From Paenibacillus roseus (GTDB lineage: Bacteria; Bacillota; Bacilli; Paenibacillales; Paenibacillaceae), in assembly GCF_016424485.1 (NCBI RefSeq), contig NZ_JAELUP010000037.1:1-64000 (forward strand): a stretch of 64,000 nt of DNA, given 5' to 3'. How positions within the stretch are numbered: position 1 is the stretch's first letter; each line of letters opens with the position of its first letter. This document shows, piece after piece, positions 1-8,080 of this stretch. The position numbers and the translations under genes were made by a program. The notes beneath the pieces are model-generated. The model was not told where the DNA came from. It did no database searches and saw only the letters and a program-made list of their open reading frames with translations.

Positions 1-1162
1 CCACAGTCTGGAGCGGTACCTCAAGTCCTCCGTTGCTTTCGAAATTCACCGTATAGTAATTCACGCTGTACTGTGCTGTTATCGTTCTGTCTGAGGTGAC
101 ATTCGTATATACACCATTCCAGCCCGTAAACGTGTAGCCCGTTCGAGTCGGATCATCCGGCGCTGTTGCGTACCCGCCATGGTCCACTGTCTCGGTCTTC
201 AATATCGAGCCATTGTCATTTTCGAATGTCACGGTGTACGTTTTAATCGTCCACTTCGCATACAGGGTCATGTCCTGTCCAGGCATCGTATCATTGCCGA
301 AGTTCCACGCATTCGTCAGCTCCGCTTCCTTATACCAGCCGCTAAAGTTGTACCCTTCTCGCCATGGGTCTTGGGGTTTCGTTAGCTTGCCCCCAAACCA
401 TGCCGACTGTTGAGGAACGTTAGTTCCTCCGTTGCTATTGAAGAACATCGTATACGCATTGGCGTTGTACCACGCCGTTATGGTTTTGTCCGACGTCACA
501 TTCGTATACGGCTCGCTCCAGCCCGAAAAGGTATGTCCTTCCCGAACCGGATTTGCGGGCGGCGTCGCATCTCCGCCATGATTGACCGTCTGCGTCTTCA
601 ATATCGTACCGTTATAATTTTTGAAGATCACGGTGTAGGACTTGACCACCCACTTTGCATACAGCGTTGTTCCCCCTGCCGGCATCGTATCGCGTTCGAA
701 GTCCCATGCGTGTATCAGCTCAGCTTCTTTATACCAGCCGTCGAACGTATAGCCTGTACGCCATGGATCCGCTGGCTGCCAGATTGGATCTCCGTACCAG
801 CCGTTTACGCGATACACCTCACCATCACGGTCTACGTTGTTATGGAAGATAATCGTATACGCATTGGTGTTGTACCACGCCGTTATGGTTTTGTCCGACG
901 TCACATTCGTATACGGCTCGCTCCAGCCCGTAAAGGTATGTCCTTCCAGGACCGGATTTGCGGGCGGCGTCGCATCTCCGCCATGATTGACCGTCTGCGT
1001 CTTCAATATCGTACCGTTATAATCTTTGAAGGTCACGGTATAGACCGCCGACGCAAACACTTGTCCCATCGACACTTGCCAAAAAAGTACCAATGACATT
1101 ACGATAAAAAATATTTTTCGAGAGTAAGAACCACTGAACCCAAAAAAGTTAGCACCGACCAT
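1..1162 (-). CDS. Secreted or cell-surface protein with InlB B-type repeats, N-terminal part (runs off the window)
   Basis: The minus-strand frame opens at ATG 1160-1162 and is still open at base 1, so about 387 residues are seen and the C-terminus is missing. GAAGGGG sits 6 bases upstream as ribosome site. Residues 1-38 form a signal peptide (IFFIVMSLVLFWQVSMG, likely cut near VFAS/AV). The rest is a chain of roughly 65-70-residue Listeria-Bacteroides (InlB B) repeats, each with a YTVTF-like opening strand, an EGHTFTGW/GYTFDGW core and a closing TLYAKW or TITAWY strand. Two repeats are nearly identical in DNA (about 510-630 and 925-1050), which indicates recent duplication. Family members are exported beta-repeat proteins, often adhesins; the anchor (LPXTG, SLH or none) would be in the unseen part. 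No specific ligand can be inferred. Confidence 0.85.
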   Translation of the reverse strand, partial: MVGANFFGFSGSYSRKIFFIVMSLVLFWQVSMGQVFASAVYTVTFKDYNGTILKTQTVNHGGDATPPANPVLEGHTFTGWSEPYTNVTSDKTITAWYNTNAYTIIFHNNVDRDGEVYRVNGWYGDPIWQPADPWRTGYTFDGWYKEAELIHAWDFERDTMPAGGTTLYAKWVVKSYTVIFKNYNGTILKTQTVNHGGDATPPANPVREGHTFSGWSEPYTNVTSDKTITAWYNANAYTMFFNSNGGTNVPQQSAWFGGKLTKPQDPWREGYNFSGWYKEAELTNAWNFGNDTMPGQDMTLYAKWTIKTYTVTFENDNGSILKTETVDHGGYATAPDDPTRTGYTFTGWNGVYTNVTSDRTITAQYSVNYYTVNFESNGGLEVPLQTV

Positions 1163-1497
1163 AAATATCCCCTTCGATTTGTTTTGGGAAATCTGCAACT
1201 ATCCGTTCGCTATTAAATTTGGAGCTTGTGACCCTTGACTTTAGTACTCACGCCCCCACTCCTTCAATTAGCTATTACAATATTTCGACAGAAACTCACA
1301 AACTCCTACATAGGATTTCAGGGGCAAAATAAAAATTTTTGGCGCGGCTAAACTTGTAGAATTAAGTTTAAATGCAAGTAGGCTCTGATCCTCTATACTG
1401 AAAAAAAATATTAAAATGCAACTTCACGATAGGATGTAAAAAAAGAGGGCATAAAACCAAGATAACTCTAGAGCAAGTGTAATAAATGGAAGGATAA
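1163..1497. other. Non-coding stretch upstream of the B-repeat gene
   Basis: AT-rich DNA of about 330 bases between the B-repeat start and an IS256 remnant. It should hold the promoter of the B-repeat gene. No -35/-10 pair is clear enough to call, and no riboswitch, tRNA or repeat was recognised. Confidence 0.4.
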
Positions 1498-2189
1498 ATT
1501 CAGAAGCAGGACGGGGCCATTGTAAACAAAGCGGCGTACATGGTGATCAGTATTGATTGGGATAACAATAAGGATGTGCTGGGGATGTGGACTTGCGAGA
1601 ACGAGTCCGCGAAGTTCTGGATGAGCATCTGAAGAACCGCGGCGTGCAGGACATTCTAAATGACGTGTGTGGACAACCTGATCTGCTTCACGCAAGCAAT
1701 TACGGCTTGTTATTCCCAAACCGAAATTCAGAAGTGTGTGATCCATCAGATTCGGAATTCGACGCGCTATGTCTCCTACAAGGATCTCAAGAAAGTCACC
1801 GCGGATTTGAAACCGGTCTACAAGGCCACCACGGAGGAACCTGCCTTGGTCAGGGTGACCGCTTTGAAGAAGTCTGGGGCATGAATTACCCCCTCATAGT
1901 ACATTCCTGGCGTAGTAACGGGTCAGAGCTCACCACTTTTTTCAAATAACCGCCGGAAATCCGAAAGTTGATCTATAAGACAACCATCATCGAGAGCTAC
2001 CACCCGCCACTGCGCAAGGGGACCAAGAGCAAGAGCATCTTCCCTTCCGATGAGGCACTGCTCAAAATGCTCTCTCGACTATGGGTGTGATCCGCAAATG
2101 GACCGGTCGCGTTCAGAATTGGGGGCAGATGCTCCTCCAGTTCCCCGTCTTTTTCCCAGATCGGGTCGGGCAGCATCTTCGCTAGGTGA
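1498..2189 (+). pseudogene. IS256-family transposase remnant (Mutator type), frameshifted
   Basis: Translation in shifting frames matches the central and C-terminal part of IS256-type transposases: IQKQDGAIVNKAAYMVISID, then KDVLGMWTCENESAKFWMSI, LKNRGVQDIL, FTQAITACYSQTEIQKCVIH, MIRNS-like HQIRNSTRYVSYKD, and finally RKLIYKTTIIES and KGTKSKSIFPSDEALLK. At least three frame changes and internal stops occur, and the N-terminal third is absent, so no active enzyme can be made. No terminal inverted repeats were found. It marks past IS activity at the far end of the accessory zone. Confidence 0.85.
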
Positions 2190-2458
2190 ACCTTCCCCTC
2201 GGAGGAGGATATCTATAAAAGAGTTGGCACATAATTCTTGACAAGCCCGATTAAAATGAGGTTTTACAAGCTATCTATAGCAAGTACAAATTTAATATGC
2301 AATTCAACAAAGATTTAAAGTTGTTACAAGGGCCTTCCCTTTGAATGGCTTTTTTTGATACACCGTGCAGTACTTTTTGTACAAGTAATTCTAATTATAT
2401 GGACAATTAAATACAGGGAGTCCTCGTACACAAAAGTTACAGTATTGACTTTTGAAAT

Positions 2459-2980
2459 CTATGGCAATAGGTTTAATTCTATCAGTTTGTCATACGCTTC
2501 AGAAATTTCATTTTCAGTAAACTTTTCTTGCTTTATTTTTTTAACTTCTTTAATAACGCTTGCTTTCTCTGCACCATCATAAAATTTATTCATTGAATTA
2601 GCAACGAAATGTGTAGTAGACCACAATTCTAATGTTCGTGACTCATTTGGAAGAGATTCTAAAACAAATTCAATTTTACTTTGATGTTCTTCAATAAAAT
2701 CCTTTCCAGATTCAATTAAGCTACTGCTTTTTTTTCCAGAATGAATAACAAATCCATTACCTCCAGAATTCTGCGAAACGGTGATTGCTCCTTCAATTTC
2801 CAGATTATCGGTCGCATAATCCAATTCAGAGGAATACGGCCCAAAATGATGGATTCTAAAACTTAAAGGTGTTGGCACACCTTTCGCATCTAAAAAATAC
2901 ATATATTTTTGAAAAGCTTTCTTTCCTGGTATTTGGCCTTTTTGATCAACTAAATATGCTACCAATGTCTGTAAACTCAT
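2459..2980 (-). CDS. YwgA-like protein (Panacea/DUF4065-like fold suspected), partner of the HD gene
   Basis: 173 residues. The N-terminal pattern (LVAYLVDQKGQIPGKKAFQK, then YMYFLDAKG, FRIHHFGPYSSELD) is that of the YwgA group: small proteins with a K-x-x-Q/F-K-Y helix and an HFGPYS turn. From memory of B. subtilis, ywgA lies next to ywfO, an HD phosphohydrolase, and the same arrangement is seen here. The start overlaps the stop of the HD gene by one base (TAATG), so the two are translationally coupled and share the LexA-box promoter at 4266-4288. The similarity to Panacea antitoxin-like domains is my inference; the biochemical role is unknown. It could be a regulator or antitoxin of the HD enzyme. 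Confidence 0.7.
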   Translation of the reverse strand: MSLQTLVAYLVDQKGQIPGKKAFQKYMYFLDAKGVPTPLSFRIHHFGPYSSELDYATDNLEIEGAITVSQNSGGNGFVIHSGKKSSSLIESGKDFIEEHQSKIEFVLESLPNESRTLELWSTTHFVANSMNKFYDGAEKASVIKEVKKIKQEKFTENEISEAYDKLIELNLLP

Positions 2981-4251
2981 TAATTTTTCCTCCTCAAGAC
3001 TTCATACCTCATTTTTACATAATCGTGTACATCTTTGGCAACATCGCTATCAGTATATATTCTACAGATATAAATTGGTTCCTCTAATTTAGCTACAACA
3101 GGTGCCCTATCTTTTAAGGAGTAGATAGCTGTAGGGTCATTTTTACTAATTACACTAATTGTTGGTGAACCATCGGAAAGCGCAAACTTCATTGGTGTTT
3201 TTTGATATCTGTCAATAATAACTTGATACGGCTTATATTTTAACTCAAGTTCATCTTTAATCTGTAGCTCGCATTCTCTTTGAATAACTCGTTCCTCTCT
3301 TGTTACAGCAGGTTCTGACTCCCAAATGCATTTAAGATGTACCCTATTCAGAAACCTATCTGCCCACGGACTCTTTATCTCTTTTGCTTTCTCTATGACA
3401 GAGTAATCGTCCCATTTAATAAAATCCTGAACTTCTAAGGGGAGTCTTCCCGTAGAAGAATCTCTTACAAGAATCTCCTTAAGTAGTTGAATCATAATAT
3501 TGTCATAGATTCTTCTGGTTCTATGAAGGTATACTTGAGTAAACATAAAATAACGTGCAAGAATTAACCCTTCTACTGCTTCAACTCCGTCGTATTCAAC
3601 TCCTAATTTCCATTCGCCTTCTCTATAACATAGAGAAAGTACATTTAATACTCTATCCAGGTCAAAATTCCCATACTTTACACCCGTATATAATGAATCC
3701 CTTAATAGATAGTCCATTTTATCAGAATCAAGTTCCGATGCAAAGATATCGGCAATTAATCTTTCATCACTATGAAATGCATTCCCTGTTATTAAAGCAG
3801 CAATTGAACTAGAATTAAAACCATACTCTGCCCCTATTTTGTCAACAATAGGTGTAACATTCGAATTTGTGATTATTTTACCGGCCATTCCTTCATGACC
3901 TTTCACATTTTCATCAAATAGATCGTCTGAAACATGAGAGAAAGGCGCATGGGCAATATCATGCAATAATGAGGCCAGTCTAAGCATTTGACGATATTTT
4001 TTCCTTTCATCTTCTGACCAACCCAACACATCCTTTCTCTTTTCAAATACTTTGTCAAAAACCAAACTTGAGACTTGCATTACACCCAAAGAGTGTGGAA
4101 ATCGAGTATGTTCTGCTGAAGGGTATAGTAAGTATGTTGTTGCTAATTGACGAATACGACGCAATCTTTGAAATTCTGGGGTATCAACAATTCTTTGTTC
4201 ATCTTTTGTTAGACTAATAAATCCGTGTATCGGATCTCTAATGTCTGGCAT
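2980..4251 (-). CDS. HD-domain phosphohydrolase (YwfO/SAMHD1-like dNTPase family)
   Basis: 423 residues, full length for the family. The opening RDPIHGFISLTKDEQRIVDT and FQRLRRIRQL are hallmarks of SAMHD1/dGTPase-related HD proteins. Metal ligands expected for the family are visible: H53 (RFPHSLGV), H97-D98 (LLHDIAHAPFSH) and D177 (SDKMDYLLRDS). Known relatives hydrolyse dNTPs or other nucleotides; substrate here is not determinable. SD AGGAGAG precedes ATG 4249-4251. The gene is followed with a one-base overlap by the YwgA-like gene. The promoter carries a consensus LexA (SOS) box, so expression after DNA damage or phage attack is likely. It lies in the accessory zone beyond the last rlmH-tail repeat, fitting either a defence or a stress role. 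Confidence 0.8.
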   Translation of the reverse strand: MPDIRDPIHGFISLTKDEQRIVDTPEFQRLRRIRQLATTYLLYPSAEHTRFPHSLGVMQVSSLVFDKVFEKRKDVLGWSEDERKKYRQMLRLASLLHDIAHAPFSHVSDDLFDENVKGHEGMAGKIITNSNVTPIVDKIGAEYGFNSSSIAALITGNAFHSDERLIADIFASELDSDKMDYLLRDSLYTGVKYGNFDLDRVLNVLSLCYREGEWKLGVEYDGVEAVEGLILARYFMFTQVYLHRTRRIYDNIMIQLLKEILVRDSSTGRLPLEVQDFIKWDDYSVIEKAKEIKSPWADRFLNRVHLKCIWESEPAVTREERVIQRECELQIKDELELKYKPYQVIIDRYQKTPMKFALSDGSPTISVISKNDPTAIYSLKDRAPVVAKLEEPIYICRIYTDSDVAKDVHDYVKMRYEVLRRKN

Positions 4252-4265
4252 TATTATCTCTCCTT

Positions 4266-4288
4266 ATTATAACACGAACTTTTGTTCG
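4266..4288 (-). promoter_or_regulatory. LexA (SOS) box over the -10 region of the HD/YwgA operon
   Basis: On the minus strand CGAACAAAAGTTCG (4275-4288) is a perfect CGAAC-N4-GTTCG palindrome, the Bacillus DinR/LexA core. It ends 3 bases before a consensus -10 TATAAT (4266-4271), which is followed by the SD AGGAGA and the HD start. Operator placement inside the promoter spacer is typical of LexA repression. The -35 is not consensus (TATATA at the right distance; a TTGACA lies too far upstream). Confidence 0.75.
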
Positions 4289-4573
4289 TATATAGAATGT
4301 GTCAAAGATTTTCAAAATGTTTTATGTTAGTTATTTTGAATCATCAGATAGAATCGCTTGTTGGTTACGTTCGTATCAGTTCTAATTCTCAGAAAAATAA
4401 TACTTTAGTCAGAATAAAAAAGAGAATATAGGCATATTGTACCAGAAATTCCTGGAAATTAAAAGGAATTTTGTCGATCAAATGCAATCTTGCTCTAAGA
4501 TTAATGAGCGGATTGAATACAAAATTGTGGTACGCAAAGTAGTTTTCATTCATTTGTATCAATTCTTACCTTG
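4289..4573. other. Non-coding stretch between the SOS promoter and the 4.57-kb rlmH-tail site
   Basis: AT-rich, with no gene, RNA or repeat recognised. A TTGACA (minus strand, about 4298-4303) lies here but is too distant from the consensus -10. Confidence 0.4.
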
Positions 4574-4633
4574 ATTTTCCGCTTACGACTATTTGTGATA
4601 CGGTTCAGCTTAACGGGCCTATGGGCGAAAAAT
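4574..4633 (-). repeat. rlmH-tail att-like site E
   Basis: On the minus strand it reads GCTGAACCGTATCACAAATAG, i.e. codons for AEPYHK followed by a stop, like the end of rlmH (GEPYHK-stop). Ends are an ATTTTCCGC/GGGCGAAAAAT pair, a slightly decayed form of the TTTTCGCCG/CGGCGAAAA inverted repeat of sites B and C. The inner stretch GGTTCAGCTTAACGG is shared with B. No open reading frame uses these codons. Interpreted as a recombination scar or att site for an element that targets rlmH. Confidence 0.7.
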
Positions 4634-4942
4634 GGGGTAAGTATGCGGCGCTCAGCGGAAGCTATTAAATCATGGCAAGACTGGCTCGCGTTGCTTGTCT
4701 GGGCTAACATATTTCCATGATATAATTATTATTAAAAACTTGTGTGCACATGGAAAGAAGAAATTTCAGTCGGGAGCGTGATGAAATGCTGAGAGGAAAC
4801 AACAAAGCAACAAATAAATCGGTAGCTTTATTCCCCACCACCGAGCAGCATGATAGTAGAGGAATCAATCTAAAAATGGTTGCATTTGTAGTTTTGAAAG
4901 GATTCAAGCCACAAATGCAGCCGAGTTCCAGGATAATAGCCA
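4634..4942. other. Non-coding stretch upstream of the Ldh-like gene
   Basis: About 310 bases. A 71-codon frame (4744-4959) overlaps the next gene's start, matches nothing I know and has no convincing ribosome site, so I leave it uncalled. A promoter for the dehydrogenase would lie here but no clear pair was seen. Confidence 0.35.
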
Positions 4943-5908
4943 ATGCGATACGATCTTAAGAGCGCAAGAGAGTTGGCTATTCGCGCGTGTGTTGCTTCTG
5001 GTGCGAGCAAAGAAGTAGCAATCTCTCTTGCTGAAGCAACGGTTGCTGCGGAATGTTCCGGTCGGAGTTCGGTTGGATTTGCTCATCTTCCTGACTATCT
5101 GGAAGGCTTTTTGAATGGTCGCATTAGCACAGAAGAGCCTGCGCTCTTCTTTCCAGCCCCCACTCTCATTCAGGTCGATGCCAAGGGTGGTATCGCCCAA
5201 CTTGGTTTTGATCGTGCATTCGAGGAATTGCAAACACGGGCAAACGCTTATGGTGTAACCGTATTTGCGTTAAAGAACAGCTATACGGCTGGAGAGTTGG
5301 GCTATTACGTAAGGCGACTCGCCCGTAAAGGACTGGTAGCGTTGGCTGCGACCAATGGATCTGCCTTAATGGCTACGGGACAAAGTAGCCAGGCGGTTTA
5401 TGGTACCAATCCTCTCTCATTCGCTGCGCCTGTCGACAACAGGGCTCCCTTGGTTATCGATCAGGCGTCCAGTGCCACGGCATTTGTTAACATACGGCAA
5501 GCGGCAGAGCGCGGTGAGATGATCCCTGAAGGCTGGGCCATCGATGAGAAGGGGCTAAACACTATGAATCCGCGTGAAGCGATCAAGGGGGCTTTACTTG
5601 CTTTCGGGGGTGCGCGTGGTGCCAATATCGCACTCATGGTTGAAATACTCGCCGCAGGTACAACAGGCGCGAACTGGTCACTTGATGCCCCATCCTTTGA
5701 GGAAGGCAGCTACTCGCCTGGTGTAGGCCTGTTCATTGTTGCCCTAAACCCCGAACTGCTCGCTCCAGGTTTTTCGGCTCGTATAGCGTATCAGATCGAA
5801 CGGTTGTCCTCCAAAGGTATTCACGTCCCCGGGAGCAGCTTTGTTAAGGAAGAAATAGATCTTCCGTCCTCACTTGTTGCAACCCTTGAGAAATATTGTC
5901 AGCACTAA
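4943..5908 (+). CDS. Ldh (malate/L-lactate/ureidoglycolate) family oxidoreductase, atypical active site
   Basis: 321 residues with the fold signature of the NAD(P)H-dependent Ldh2/YiaK family: YGTNPLSFAAP, an LVIDQASSATAF segment, MIPEGWAIDEKGLNT and GGARGANIALMVEILAAG. Enzymes of the family reduce 2-oxo acids or oxidise hydroxy acids. Two positions that normally carry histidine are changed: the usual G-x-x-SHG motif reads GRSSVGF (residues 40-46) and the usual S-HFG motif reads NSYTAGELGYY. So either a divergent subgroup with another substrate or loss of activity. AGGA about 9 bases before ATG 4943 is the ribosome site. It is one of only two plus-strand genes in the 1-19 kb zone, with no obvious partner. 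Confidence 0.75.
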   Translation: MRYDLKSARELAIRACVASGASKEVAISLAEATVAAECSGRSSVGFAHLPDYLEGFLNGRISTEEPALFFPAPTLIQVDAKGGIAQLGFDRAFEELQTRANAYGVTVFALKNSYTAGELGYYVRRLARKGLVALAATNGSALMATGQSSQAVYGTNPLSFAAPVDNRAPLVIDQASSATAFVNIRQAAERGEMIPEGWAIDEKGLNTMNPREAIKGALLAFGGARGANIALMVEILAAGTTGANWSLDAPSFEEGSYSPGVGLFIVALNPELLAPGFSARIAYQIERLSSKGIHVPGSSFVKEEIDLPSSLVATLEKYCQH

Positions 5909-6180
5909 CGATTATCAGACAGAGCGCTGAAAAGTGGATTGAAGCGACACGTCAATCCATCGAAAAAGCGGATAACTATGCTTTTCCCATGATAAAAAAC
6001 ATTGGAAATATGAGTATGGGGGTTACCGAAGGGTGGCGGTAGAAAACTAAGCCTTAAATTTCTCCTGAACAGCGGTGAAACCTTCGCTATTCTATTTCTT
6101 TTTAGAGAGTCCATATTTAAACTTCGGGTGAATTTATTGAATCATTCGAACCACGAAGAAGTTCAATCGACTCAGCAATT
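5909..6180. other. Gene debris, unidentified
   Basis: An open stretch on the plus strand just after the Ldh gene (about 5910-6042) would read EKWIEATRQSIEKADNYAFP and then stop. It has no start and matches nothing I can name. Probably a leftover of a decayed gene. Confidence 0.3.
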
Positions 6181-6324
6181 TCATAACCGGACGATGGCTA
6201 CCTTTCGTACTTTGTCGCCCAGCCGAAGCGCAGCCTCCAGCGCCAACACAGCGCCCGAAGAATGACCGTACCCATACACGGTACCGCCGGCTGCATCGAT
6301 CATGGCTTCCTGCCCTTTGTTGAC
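6181..6324 (-). pseudogene. Alpha/beta-hydrolase fragment
   Basis: A 47-codon minus-strand stretch reads GQEAMIDAAGGTVYGYGHSS, then GAVLALEAALRLGDKVRKVA and ends at a stop. GHSSGA is the nucleophile elbow (G-x-S-x-G type) of alpha/beta hydrolases, followed by the usual helix LALEAA. Both the N- and C-terminal parts of the enzyme (oxyanion region, Asp, His) are missing, so it is an inert remnant. Confidence 0.65.
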
Positions 6325-6377
6325 TTATATGTATAGGCTCCAACTTAGAGCTTGCATATTTGATCAAACTGTTGTGT

Positions 6378-8003
6378 CTAACTCAGTGTAGCCGATCCAC
6401 CAAGCGGTGGCCCAGCGTTGCTAGATTCTAGTTTTAAAGGCCACCCTTTTCCTAAATAGTCTCTCCGATGCATGAATATCTTATTTTTAAAATATGAAAA
6501 ATGGCGTAATGGTGCACTTATCCAGACAGAATTACAGCGTTTTGCATTACGTTGGTATGGTGTCGAAGAATTTAAACTCATTTTAGAAAGCATCGGCTGT
6601 TCGGATACAGGCAACCGGTCAGTCGACCCTCCAATTTGTTGCAAAAATGACTTTAGCTCTTGAACTTCAGCATACGTAAGCTTTAGGGAGAAATCCTGAA
6701 AATCCATTATAAATAAATACTCACCGTCCGATTCCTTATTCGGCATTGCATATGCGGTCCGGTTAGAATAGCTGCCCAATAATTGATGGGCAGTATGGGG
6801 CGGTAGAATAACAAATGAAATGCCTTTCCGCTGAATGGAGTATGTGTTTTCATGCTCCGTCACCATTTCGATTAGAAACGGAATATTCTCATACGTTCCT
6901 TCAATATAATCCTTTAAATATTCAATCTCCTTGCTTTTCTCGTGACGCCGATTCATATATTTATCAATATAGCTAATCATTCTATGCATATCATCCGTTC
7001 GAATCAGAATATACTTGGTTTCCTGTTGAATGGCAAAAGAGGAGGTATCAAATGTAACCCCTGCCGTCGTTATATCATAATAGTTCCAATGATTAGTTTC
7101 TATCCTTATTTTATTTTCCTCCGGCGCATGTGTCACTTCCACTGGTTGAGCCGCTGTAATAAATTCAAAATTACTGTGCAGCTGTAAATCAAAGGAACCT
7201 TGGCTATCTTTTCTTAATTCTTTTAATTGAGCATGTTTTATATTTAGGCCCGCACCATACAAAGTCGAAAACGCAAGGCGTTCTCGTTTTGGGCTATGTA
7301 GCTGTTCTATGGCATAGTTTTTATCTACATATTGGGAATAAAAATCATAAAAGCTATTATCATAATGGTTGATTAGTCTATCTATTTGATCCTGCGAGAG
7401 TGGGAAATTCAAAAATGCCGGAACGTCGCTCTGATCTATACTAATTAAATTGTAGGTAAGTGATTTGTTCTCTTGCAAAGGAGGTAGAATCTCATAAATT
7501 AGAAAAGCCTGTTTCCAACCATCCGTCAGTACGAAGTACAGGTTATTACCATAATATAAAAACTCACTTGAAGGTTCGGACTCCACTACAAACGCTGGGT
7601 AGTCTGAAGGAACCTCCAGTTTATACTCATATGCCTGCCCGTCGAACTCCATTGCCAGAATCATTTCTGAGGTTTTATTTTTGAAATAAGGATTCACCTG
7701 TACCAATTGATATTTGACCGGCTTCTTTTGAAAAAAAGATGAAAGATACTGTGTTAGATCCACCGGGTGCTGGAACAAAAAATGAGGATCGGAAATAAAC
7801 CCGCCATATAGCGGAAATATACCCGACCACAAAAAGTTTCTAAAATAATATTTAGTTCTTGTAACGTCCACGTAATGATGATCCGCTTGTTGTGTCGAAA
7901 CTTGGCGCTTTGGGAGTATGTAGTACTCTGCGACTGGAATCAGAAACAAGAGAAATATAGCCGCCATGAACCATGCCATTACGCCCACCAGTCTTCTTTT
8001 CAT
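6378..8003 (-). CDS. Membrane-anchored extracellular protein of unknown function, with a spurious C-terminal extension
   Basis: 541 codons. Residues 9-30 form one N-terminal membrane segment (VMAWFMAAIFLLFLIPVAEY) after MKRR, so the bulk is outside the cell; no lipobox. The exported part is rich in aromatic residues and beta-like, with no motif I recognise. From about residue 463 on, the frame runs antisense through a methyltransferase fragment (see 6472-6612), and the tail is rich in residues unlike the rest (AKRCNSVWISAPLRHFSYFK). I infer that the original stop was lost in a rearrangement. Start ATG at 8001-8003 has only a weak ribosome site. Function cannot be assigned. Confidence 0.55.
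   Translation of the reverse strand: MKRRLVGVMAWFMAAIFLLFLIPVAEYYILPKRQVSTQQADHHYVDVTRTKYYFRNFLWSGIFPLYGGFISDPHFLFQHPVDLTQYLSSFFQKKPVKYQLVQVNPYFKNKTSEMILAMEFDGQAYEYKLEVPSDYPAFVVESEPSSEFLYYGNNLYFVLTDGWKQAFLIYEILPPLQENKSLTYNLISIDQSDVPAFLNFPLSQDQIDRLINHYDNSFYDFYSQYVDKNYAIEQLHSPKRERLAFSTLYGAGLNIKHAQLKELRKDSQGSFDLQLHSNFEFITAAQPVEVTHAPEENKIRIETNHWNYYDITTAGVTFDTSSFAIQQETKYILIRTDDMHRMISYIDKYMNRRHEKSKEIEYLKDYIEGTYENIPFLIEMVTEHENTYSIQRKGISFVILPPHTAHQLLGSYSNRTAYAMPNKESDGEYLFIMDFQDFSLKLTYAEVQELKSFLQQIGGSTDRLPVSEQPMLSKMSLNSSTPYQRNAKRCNSVWISAPLRHFSYFKNKIFMHRRDYLGKGWPLKLESSNAGPPLGGSATLS
6472..6612 (+). pseudogene. C-terminal fragment of a SAM-dependent methyltransferase
   Basis: The plus strand reads FLKYEKWRNGALIQTELQRF then ALRWYGVEEFKLILESIG, the end of class I SAM methyltransferases of the UbiE-like type (YEKW-DG-LI-TE, RWY--EEF--ILE--GF). 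The SAM-binding N-terminal two thirds are absent, and after ESIGCSD the frame continues into unrelated sequence to a stop at 6663. It lies antisense under the last ~45 codons of the neighbouring anchored-protein gene, so one rearrangement joined them. Confidence 0.6.
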
Positions 8004-8080
8004 CAGTGTCTCCGAGATACCGTTTTATTTAGGTTCACTATACAACGGTCTAGTCCGTGTCTATTATTAGGTAAGGTGAA

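Noticed and set aside
1..1060. Regular DNA repeats that might suggest a CRISPR array
   Set aside because: Repeat units are ~200 bases, coding and in frame; no short direct repeat with unique spacers. No CRISPR was seen anywhere in the window.
410..1096. 228-codon plus-strand open frame over the B-repeat region
   Set aside because: It is the antisense of the repeat-coding minus strand; its own repeats mirror the B-repeats and it lacks a ribosome site.
4744..4959. 71-codon frame before the Ldh gene
   Set aside because: Overlaps the next gene's start, has no convincing ribosome site and no recognisable protein pattern.
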